Source: Atherinomorus stipes (lineage: Eukaryota > Chordata > Actinopteri > Atheriniformes > Atherinidae). From it: a DNA stretch of 64,000 nucleotides. The notes beneath the pieces are model-generated. The model worked only from the letters and a program-made list of their open reading frames with translations, made no database searches and was not told the DNA's origin. The first letter of the stretch is position 1. Each line of letters begins with the position of its first letter. The stretch lies in contig JALJCO010001423.1 of the NCBI GenBank assembly GCA_023101725.1, positions 213,895 to 277,894 on the forward strand. The letters are read 5' to 3'. This document shows, piece after piece, positions 25,365 through 59,500 of the stretch. Position numbers and translations under genes: made by a program.

Positions 25365-27977
25365 TTTATTGAACATACATCCATCTTAGTTGTAATAAAT
25401 GGCTTATGATCAGAACATTCAAAGAACATGTGCAAAAAACACACTTAAGAGGAAAGAAAAGTGTCTTTGGCAAGATCGCCCTGATCTCTTAACAAACTTG
25501 TATTGTTAGTCAAATGTACCCTTCACAAACCTCAAATTAAGTCTCCAAAGAAATTATGTCAACAGAAAAACTTAATACCCACAATAAAAATAAGACAAAA
25601 AAAAAATCTGTTCATAATAATAAAGCTAATGATTCCATTTAAAAAATTATGAACGTGACTATTTGGTTCACCATCATATTAGAGTGTTGTACAACATTTG
25701 CAAATATAAAGTGGTTTTGACATTTTTATACATAAGTTTTAACTGAATCAGCTGATATGAAAAAAATAGCTCATCTTTAAACTACTTGTACCACAAGTAC
25801 ATAATACCCTTTCTAGTTCACAAAAAAGCATTAACATAGAAAAGCACTGAGTGTGTTCAGGCTAGAATGGGTAGTTTATTCTACAGATAATTACTTCAGG
25901 AAAGTTTTCATTGCACTTCAACCTGTGCTGGAGAATTTGGGAAACAATATTCTGCATGATGCCTTGAGGATTTACCTTACATATAAATCTCTGTGCCAAA
26001 AGTTGAAACATTTGTGCTTTGCAGAGAATGCTTTGTGCATAGATTTCCAGACACTCCAAGGAAACTTTCTTAAAAAAAAAAAAAAAAAATCAAACTAATT
26101 GTAAGATTTCACTTGAAGCCTTGGCAGTGATAGTCAATTTAAGAATATCGAAAATTACATTTTCTAATGTAAAACAACTGTTTATTCCCAAATGGCATCG
26201 TCAGTTGACAAGATTCGTATAACAAGTTTAGATTTGAAACACTGAAGCTATTAAAGGCGTTTCAAAGTGATGAGGCTCTGTGATAAGGTGCGTTCAGTGA
26301 GCTCACAACGTAAAGGCTTGTTTCATATCTGCATTGCAGAAATATAACGATTACTAATTGAATTGTACTTTGCCAAGAACAGTGTCCACCACAAAAACAA
26401 ACATGTTATTTTAGAAAAATCTTGTGCAAATCCTTTAACAGATCTTCTGACATGAATAATGATTAATATCCTGTTTATTATCAAATCTGATTCTTTGTTT
26501 TCTAATTATTTTGGTTTCATTTTAATCTTTGTGTGTTTGTTGCCCAACCAAAGCCATTAGAAAAGAAACCATCTAAATATAAAGTTCAGCTAGGGATAGA
26601 AGTCCCTGACATGAGGAAAAAAACAAAAACATCTTTCTAAGGTTCGTGTTTTTGGCCTCTAAAAAGAGCATAACCTCTCTTAGAAAGGACAGCACCGATG
26701 CAGATGACTGGAACAAATTTTTAGTAAAAATCAGTTCAGCTATATTGTATGGACAATAATCCAGCTGAGTGAGATAAGAAAGAAGATGTTATAAAAGTTT
26801 GATGATAGAATAACTAATCTGAATGGTAAAAATGTTGTTAATGAGAAAATCCATTACAAAGACTGTAAAATGTTTGATTTTGTACAGTAAAGCTGGTGAT
26901 GTTGGTTATGTTTAAGTGACTGACTCAAAGATTTGAGTTCGAGGTTTGATGTTGCCCATATCATCGGTAATCTCAAAGAAGCTTAACATTTCTGTCTTGA
27001 TTTTGGTACCTTCCTTCTTTTTTAGGGCCCCGGTTTCACTGAAGCTCATTGTTGTTCATTAAAAGTCATTTTCTAAATTTTTGGTAGGCACATAACTACA
27101 AACATTCAACACTATCAATTTAAAAATGATTGTATATGATATAAATCTGTTACATTCCCTACCATCCAGTCATCTACTTCTACCAAATTTTGCAGCAAAA
27201 CTAAGAAACTAGCCATATACTGCAATTTAAGACAAAATTAAGAAAAGGAGAAAAGAAAGAAAACAGTCTTTTTTCCTTTGCTAACAGCTGAGCTCCAAGA
27301 GAAATTTACTGTGTGCTGAACAGGAAGTGCTGACACTAAGTTTAGTTCATGCACGTGCACTTCCTTATCACTGGCGGAGCCGATGGAGCAACAGAAACAG
27401 AAGGCAAAGCGGTTTTCATTTGCTGTAAAAAGCACTTAGAAAGCACGAATCTAACCGGACATCCCATAGACTGTCTTTAACGGCCCTGGACAGTATAAAT
27501 GTGGATGAAAACATACAATGGTAATTCTGAGCTGCATTTATCCAAAATGCTCCTGCTGTGGGAGCTGCTCTGCGGCGTAGTCCAGTGACGGCAGAGAGCA
27601 GCTTTGCAGAATCATTGCATTGACGTGAGCAATGATGCGAGCATCCGCTCCTGATTCGGTCTGTGACTGGGCCAGATGTCTGAGGATGCCTGAACAACAT
27701 TAAGTGTGGTTTATGTAAAAAAAAAATCTCACTTGCCACAGGCTGTTTAGGGGTGCGTACTGTCCCCGAACAACCCAGAATGCACAGGTTAAGGCCACTG
27801 TTCCAGTGTGGGGAGGAGCAGACTTTCTTAACCTTTAGATCCAAGTCGACTAGCTCCCACTCCTGGTTTATCTAAGATATGCACAGTCATAAGATACACA
27901 CTCTGAAAGCATTTAAACATGAAAGACCGCTCATTAGAAATGCAGCGATGTGTTCTCTTTCCCTCTCTAACTGGGTT
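25365..27977 (-). other. probable WBP1L 3' UTR (about 2.6 kb)
   Basis: The stretch after the WBP1L stop is free of recognisable transposons, unlike nearly all other non-coding DNA here. It ends with an AATAAA on the minus strand (25365-25370). Further AATAAA signals at about 25872, 26170 and 26477 could give shorter forms. Open frames inside, such as 27416-27844, show no domain. Confidence 0.5.
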
Positions 27978-51200
<23,223 letters not shown>

Positions 51201-51560
51201 CTTAAGACCCGAACATACGCCTTTCATTCCTCCAAAAGCAGACCGCGGAAAAACATCGGCATGTACAATCTGTTGTTCACCAACTACGTCCGATTAACTC
51301 CCAACTACTTGTCGGCTCGACTGGAGTCGCGCTGAAAGGCCGCTGTATGCGCCGCCTCCTTTGCGTCCCGGACATTTCAACAAGGAACGGTGCTGGCGCA
51401 ACTGGTTGCTGTCGGTGCCAGCGGCTGATACGGCTCTTACACAAGCCGTTCCCCAGCTCAGGCACTCCGCTTCGGTCAGCTGGGTGTGGCGTGGTCACCT
51501 AGACCCGATCCATGTGCGCAACGTGATGGGCGTACAGTTCCGTGGATCATAACTGGTTTT
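51201..51560. promoter_or_regulatory. WBP1L 5' UTR and promoter region
   Basis: GC- and CpG-richer than its surroundings (for example GCCGCTGTATGCGCCGCC near 51340), immediately upstream of the WBP1L start. No unambiguous core box was identified. Confidence 0.45.
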
Positions 51561-53189
51561 GCGGACTGACTTGTGATTGGATAGTCATTGCCAGCTGGGA
51601 AACAATTGACCAATCATTGACCGGTGCGTCTTTAATGCATGGACTTGCCTTCAAGGCCACCCTTCTCCGTTTCATGAACACATGTTCTGGAGGCAGTTCA
51701 GAACATATCTTTATGGACTTGAGAAATTAAATGTTATCATTATTATTTACTATATTGGAGCGTATTCGATTAAAAAGTGATAAAATTGTGAATTGTGGTC
51801 AAAGACCAATCAAATTTCTACTCAGCATGTCTCAAGAATATTTCTATAAGACTGAAGTACAGTAAATAGCAGTTCCAAAAAGAGAAAGTGAGCGAGTCAG
51901 TAATCATCTTTCATCAAACAGGAAAAAAAAATTCACGCAGCAGGCATCATCCTATTATCAAACAGTCTACACAATGAAGGTATACTTCTACAAATATACT
52001 GTATAAAGTGAATCATTACAGATACTATACAATTTCCCCTCTTAAATGTAAAGGATGGTCATTTCTGAAACTTTTGCTGCTAGTCTTTCATATATGATGG
52101 GGTTTCACATTTTTATTCAAATTTAATAGGACCAGCTTTAAAAACTCTTAAGAGACTCCCAGCAATGAGATGCAGCAGCCCAACCAGCACATATCACACC
52201 ACAGCCAACACATAATTTGCACACAATAATATACATACATCATGTTTTTTGTATGGATAAACAACAAGCATATCACAACCAAAGGATAATTTAATACATC
52301 TTGCAAATGGCTACATTTTTGCTCCATGTTATTGTGATCTAAAAGTTTTCTCTCAGTACAGAACTGGCCGTTACATGTTTAAGAGGCGCACACAGCATAA
52401 CTTCCTCAAAATTACGGTAATATCCTTTAAATGGCTATTTACTAAAGCATTTAAGTACAAAAATTATTCTAAATTGTTTTCTTTTTGTTGTTGTTGTTTT
52501 AATATTTTAACATGGCTTGTCCAGCATCCAAGAGGAGCTTCATGGATAAAAGGCTCCTCTTGAGACTTTAAGGTTGAATATGGAACATTTTTATTAAAAG
52601 CTGTATATTTTTTCTTTTAAAAAAAAAAAAAAAAAAAAAACTCCAGGCGGCGTTTAGAGGACTGTGGAATGAAAGTGCAGCATCTCCTTAAAAAAAATTA
52701 AATTTAGCCTGGAAAAAAAATATAGAAAAAATTTAATGGGTTCGACAATGAGGTTATGTTTACATCTACAAGCCAATATAAGCCGCCATTGCGGGTTGCC
52801 ACATATGGTCTCTATGTTGCAATGGTATGTTCGGCACAGCTAGACTGGCACTGGGAAAAATGGTAGAGTTGGCAAGTCAAGCAGCCCCGGAGATATCGTT
52901 ATCCGTCTCAGAAGAGGAGTGATCTGAGAAGGCCAAAAACTGGAGTAAACTGGCAACTCAATGGCTGGAATTATTTTTGCCATTGCACTACAACCACGAT
53001 ACACGTGATGTCGCGATTGTGTCTGTATTCAATATCCAACCTTTAAGCATTATCTTTTTTGTTCGTTTTTTGTGTTGAATTTCCATATCAATGCTGGACA
53101 TCTCAAAAACAGTTCTTACATAATCAGTAAGCCAGTTAAACTTCACTCATGTGGTTATTGGGGCATAATTCCAGTTTCATCATTCATGA
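51561..53189. other. intergenic spacer between WBP1L and POLL
   Basis: About 1.6 kb, AT-rich, with an A tract near 52620-52641. No gene, exon or delimited transposon was recognised. Confidence 0.6.
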
Positions 53190-53215
53190 TTTATTTCTTT
53201 AAATCAGACTTTATT
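53190..53215 (-). other. POLL polyadenylation signals
   Basis: Two AATAAA hexamers on the minus strand, 53210-53215 and 53190-53195, about 16 and 36 nt after the POLL stop codon. Confidence 0.6.
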
Positions 53216-53230
53216 GTAATTTGCAAATCA

Positions 53231-53592
53231 TTACCAGTCCCTTTCATGTGGCTCTCGGTATGGTATCCCTAAAAGGTTAAAAACATCCTTCTCTGTCAGT
53301 GTGGGAAGTGGAGTGCCACTGTGAACCTTAAGGCTACCTTGACGTACCACATCTTTGTTCAGTGAGTGCTCTGATAAGCTCATATTTTTTGTCTTTGCAA
53401 GAGCTCTCAGTGAGCGATTGAAGTGCGCTGACCCGGTAAAATACATGAGGGAACAGGCAAACTCGCTGTAAGGCACTACGATGATGTCCAGCCTGCGGTG
53501 GCGGTGGTTCGGTCCCGGCAAACGGCACACACCCAAGTATTTCTTTTGCTCTCCGTTCTCCTCGTGACTCACCAGGTCATCCGTCAAAAACC
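53231..53592 (-). CDS. poll: POLL last exon, palm and thumb
   Basis: 362 nt after CCTTTCCAAG, stop TAA at 53231-53233. Reads [57 protein letters not shown], and [16 protein letters not shown]. Confidence 0.95.
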
Positions 53593-56500
53593 CTTGGAAA
53601 GGAATGGTTTATATTTTAAGACTGGTGTAAAATACTAGGGATGCACAATATAATCGGCCCCTTATCGGTATCGGCCTTAAAACTGAGTATCAAACATCGG
53701 CCACACCACCGATATTTAACCGATATTTAACAGATCAGCCCGCTGTTTCAAAAGTCTAAAAAAAAAAGAAAAAACTTCTTTTTTACAGACTTTAAACTTC
53801 TAAAAACAAAGGGTGGGAAAAAATATCGATACACTGAAATATCCCAATATTTTCATATGCTGATATCAAATTGACATTTAAAAACTTGGTATCGATCTAT
53901 TTTACTAAAGAAATCTTGCAATATTTCACCTTTCTGTGATGAAATCTCGTGAGAATTCACAAAGCAGAACAATGAAATCTTGCAAGATTTTGTAAGTAAA
54001 ATAGATCAATACCACGTTTTTAAATATCGATTTGATGTTGGCATTTGAAAATATCTGGATATTTATTGTATCGATATTTTCTCCCACCACTGTTTTTCAA
54101 AGTGTCGGAAATGGATAGCGAAACTGCTATTTTCAATGAATGTATATTTTTTCAGCTTTGATATTGGTATCGATAATGGTTATCGGCCACATGAGTTATA
54201 AAATATCAGGATATCAGATATCTGCCAAAATTCCAATATCGTGCATCCCTAGAAAATACACAAAAATAATATTTTCTGCTGAAAAGATGGGAGCTTACTG
54301 CTGTCATGGAGAATCTGTAAGACTTTGCTGAAAATCCCCTTGTGGGATTTGCCATCAGGGTGAGATATAAGCACATCAACATCTCCGCATGTAGCCTTTC
54401 CGCGACGGTAGGAGCCGCATGCCATCGCCACAAGGCCTGGGTCTATGCTTAGTGCAGCATCTTTCACCTGCATAAAAAGCAGAAGGAAAAGCTGTAACCT
54501 TTCTCAATTAATGGAAAAACATGATATAAAAGAACACCCATTAAAATACAGACAAACTTCTTTCACTCAAACATCCCATTTCTTGTTAGTGGGACTCAAA
54601 AGCGCTGTTCTCATTTTATTTTTAATCTTTTCCTTTTGTGTTCTTCCTCAAACGAACACGCTCTTATGTCTGTGCCAAGCCAGATACTGGGAGGTATTCT
54701 TGCAAAACAAATTATTTTGACAAACCTGAGAGTGCACACATGCTTTTATCATCTATTTCATGTGCATTCTCCATCTGGCAGTTTTAAAGGAAAAAGAGGA
54801 CGCAAACACTACAATAAGAAAACAACTAACATACTGGACTCTGAAATGAACATGTTTCTGGCTCAGTTAAGATGCAGCAAGTTAAAGGATTTACTTTCCC
54901 CCCTTGAGATGTCTGCTTTCCCCATTACCATGCTGTCAGGGAACGCTGACTCAAACTTTCCCTATTTCAGGGCTTCAGTTTCCAAATTGCTGAGGGTCTA
55001 AGGGGAAAATCATCTCCTGTCAAAGTAAACTTGGCTTGATGTGATGAAAGACGCAGATATTTCAGTCAACAACACAGAATAATACAAGCTCGTGGTCTTA
55101 CAAATAAAAATTCATTACCACTTTCTCTATAGCTGCGGCTTCTTCCCTGGGCATCCGATCCAAAAAATCCTCGTAGTGCTTCAGTCCTACTTTCTGAGCG
55201 CTGCTTAGGTGGGCTTTTGTGCGGACATCTTCTAAAGTGCGAAATCCCTGAAAGAAATGTCATATATTCTGTGAATATAAATATATATACGAATTGAAAG
55301 GGAGTTATTGTATAAAGTCCTGGCTAGATTTTCAGGTCACTATTAAAATCATTATTTGAAAGCTGAGTAAACCTCAAATGTATCAGTAATCTCCACCTTT
55401 AAGAGCTTAATAATATCCATCACCAGCCTATCTGTTCATATTGATTTAAAATAGAAAAAAAAAAGAAATTGTCAGAAAGCAGGAGTCTGCAATGTTCATT
55501 GATAAAAAAGACATTTTTACCACCGGCTCACCAAATAAACATAAGCTTTAGCACCTATTTCATTTTAAAGATAACTTACCTGCAAACATTCTCCTGTTTT
55601 TAATTTCTCATGATAAAAAAAAATCAAACTTGCACACCTTTAGAGTTCAAGCTAAAAAAAATGCTTCAGTGCTGATTCAAAATTTAATTTAAATAGCAGT
55701 TATGACAGATGTCTGAACACTATGAATGGCTGCAGATGAACCCTGATTTGTAGGAGCTCAGAAAGCTGAAATATCCCAGTATGGTAATCTAAAACATACA
55801 GTCATCTTCAAAATTATTCATACCCCTCCAATTAAAGAAGGAAAAAAAATCAGCTGTCAATGAAATAAGTTGAAATTGACTAAAGTAATAAGAAATACAA
55901 ATTCTATGAAAATCGTGACATTGATTTTGAATTGTGGTTCAACAAAAATATTAAAAACAAACAAACAAAAATGAAACACGTAAACAAGCATGATGGGGCT
56001 CCGAAGCTAAAATTTTGTTAAGCAACACTTTGAGGCAATCACTGCAAACACGTGTTTTCTGTAATGTTCAAAAAGACTTCTGCACCCATTGACAGGTATC
56101 TTAGTCCACTATTCATGGTAAAGATGCTCTAATGTGTCTGGGATAGTTTTGTTTGTTTTTTATCATTATTATTTTCAACTACAATTAAAAAACAATTATT
56201 TATTTCCCTAAATTATAATTTTACATTTTTATTTATTGTTAATTTCTTGCTATTTGGATTACTATTGTCAATTTAGCCTCTTCTAAATTCTTCTAAATAA
56301 TCAGGTATGAATAATTTTGAGGATGACTGTAGAATTAGAAAAAATAAAAAATCAGTGCACCAGTAAAATTGGGCCTCATTCACCAGTCTGTTCACACAAC
56401 TTCTTAAATTTGTCCCTAACAGATAGCCTTTAGCAAACAAACTCCGACTGCTAGCTACCGGTTGACCTACTTTCTCCAAATAAGGTTATAGCCAAATAAG

Positions 56501-59500
56501 GATGTAGCCAATCAAAAATGAAGTCAACTTGGTCTCCGGGCAGATAATATCATCACAGTACCCAACCTTTTTATAGTGTTATGTCATCACTCCTTCAAGA
56601 TGACGTAAATAATAACAATAATAAAGATGTGCACTGAAGCCTGATTTTCCTCATTGTTTAAGTGTTAACTTGGTTATAAATAATCACATAATGAGCTTCA
56701 AACTATATAAAAATGGCTTTATGTATAAACGGGTCATTTATTCCTCCTGAACCTGGATGGCAGCCTACAGTCTGGGTCCATGAATGCATCGGCACATGCT
56801 GGTGGGATCAGAGCTAAAGGGGAAGGTAGTATGTCGTAGAATAAATTATCATTACAGAGCCTACTGTACATTCTACAATTGGTAAAAGCAAATTTCTGCC
56901 TGCTTCAATTTATGATGCGGTCTGCTTACGGAGGGAGAGGTGCATCTGATAAATCCCCCGGGTGAGTCTGATGGGCGTTTTTAACAGGCGGCCATGACAA
57001 AACTTTGATTTCTTAATGAAACTTATCATTACGGTATATTAAAAAGACACTTTTATAATTCATTTTTTTCTTGAATACCACATTCAGTTGGTAGATCTGG
57101 GAGTCACAGGTGACTCAGACATTTATTGGGTGATGTTGCAGTTGAGGGACCGGATCTGGACTGTGTGCAGTCTTTTGTACTGATGTCACGAAGACCAGCA
57201 GTTTGTCTCGACTGTGACTTGAATGAATGAATTGAATAAATAAAAGTAAAATTTTCCCCTGGTGGAAATTATAATTTTATGACACAATTTGCAAACTCCT
57301 GCTGTTTATCTTTGAATAATAAGATGCTTCCTAATTCATCGCAACTTATTTAAAAATCTGATCATTACTGTCGTTTTATTCTTGTATTTTAATTAACTGA
57401 ACAGCAGAAAAAAAAAAATCACAGATGCTGATTTGTTCAGATACGTGGGGACTCAGGTGTTTTCCAGATTCCTCCTGAGCGTTCGAAGGATTTGTTTTTA
57501 CCTAAGAACAAACCCAAGTTACAAACATTTTGGTGAATCCCATAATTTTCACAAAAAGTTCATAAGTTGGCTTTAAGAACAAATTTGTCTGTAAAAACTG
57601 TTGGTGAATGAGGCCCAATGTTTCTAAGAGACAGCAGTACATCTGCCTGGCTCATTAATCTGCCCCCCTTTGCTCCAGGATAACTTTCTATCATCTCTCA
57701 CCTGCTGGTACCAAAGTTGTGAAGTCTTTGCTCCAGCGCCCCAGATGTTGGTGAAAAGCTCCAACACTGGCACGGCCTCTCCGATGTGATCCAGCTTCCG
57801 CAAGTGGCCGCTCTCCATTATCTCCTCAATTTTGTCAGCCATGCGTTTTCCTATTCCTGGGATCTGACACGCTTCCTAAAGCCAGAGGGAAGAACTGTTC
57901 TAGGGATGTTCGATATAGGCTTTTTTACCGATATCCGATATACCGATATTGTCCAACTGTTAAATTCCAAAATCTACCAATATATGCAGAGAACTGTGAG
58001 GTTGTATCTCTCATATTCTCAGAGATACAACTATATTCTGCTTTAAGAGCAAAGATCCCAACATCTCCTTAACTCAGCCAGAGGAGTTCATTTTGGACAT
58101 CTGGCTGCCAGATATCAGATACTAGCAGGTATTAGCCAACATGTGGCTAATTATAATGTTTCTGACAACTTGGTAACTTAACCAACAACTTAGAACCAGA
58201 CATATTATAAGCAGCTTCAAAGCAAGTCAGTCTGTAGCAGCAGCAGCTGCACCGTAGTCACATGACTCTGAAAGGAATGCTGGGATATGAAGTTCTTCCA
58301 CAATAACGGGAGCTGTGTTTGAAATTGCTCCCTATCATTGATGTTGTGCACTATATAGTGAGCACGCCATTTTATAGTGTTGTTCGAGTTCTGTTCACTA
58401 CTTTTTATCCACTACAAAATACCCACAATGCACTGCGAAAGTAAGTGTACAAGCGAGTGTACCCTACATTTTACTCCTGTATACCACAATGCAATGCGGC
58501 CGTGTTTTGTGATTGCAGGAGAAGAAAACACAGATTTTGTGAGTAAAATCTCGCGATTCGCGGTATTCATTTATCAAAATATCGGAACAACAACCCGATA
58601 CCGATATTTTCGATATATTATCACATTTTAATGCCAATATCAGCCGATTATATCGGTAGGCCAATAATATCGGACATCCCTAAACTGTTCTTTAGAAAAA
58701 GAATATAAGCGAAATAATCCCTCTGTTATAACAGTAGATATCTAACCAATCACACATATTATTTGCACTCCAAACAATTCAACTGAAGCCTCCGAATTGG
58801 ACTACCTGATACGAGGTCACAGGTTTGTGGTAGCTCTTCAGTGCGTTGACAGCCTTGGAGTAGCCCAGCGCCCTCCACTTGTCCCCCTGATGCGTGTAGG
58901 CTTTGGCCAGTACTTCAAGCTTGTCTGTGATCTGCTTGTTGAAGTTATTACTTTTGGACTGAGAAGACTGGGCACAGACCCACTTCCCTGAGACTGGTTT
59001 CTGAGCAGCAGCAGGATCTGGATCGGGGTTTAGGCTTGGGCCAGGAGTCTCCTCTTTGGGGTGCTGACCAGTGATGAGAGCTTGGAGGTCATTCTGAGAG
59101 ACGCCGTCTTCTTCCCCACCAATGTCTTCCTTGCTGTCTGGAGTTATCTGGGTGAAGGATGTGAGTCTTGCCTTCAGTTTTCAACACCAAATAAAAAAGC
59201 AGTGACATCATGAAAACCTACCGCATCTACGGTTTCCTCCTGCTTGTGTTCATGAGTCGCTGGCTCTGCAGGAGATTCTGCAGCAGGTTTTCCCGGTTCC
59301 TCTTTTTTCTCACACTTTGTTTCTGAGGTCCTAGATGGAGAGTAGATTAAAAATAAATTATTTCACTGTTGGTTAGATTTTTACTTATTTGACAATTAAT
59401 TATGTATCACTGACAATCTGATGCACTTTTACTAATGATTGTCTCAGTCTAATTGGTGTGAAAGTTAGAAACCAAAAACATTGTGAGCCAGAAATACTGG

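Noticed and set aside
27416..27844. 142-codon open frame downstream of WBP1L
   Set aside because: No recognisable domain, and the position fits the WBP1L 3' UTR.
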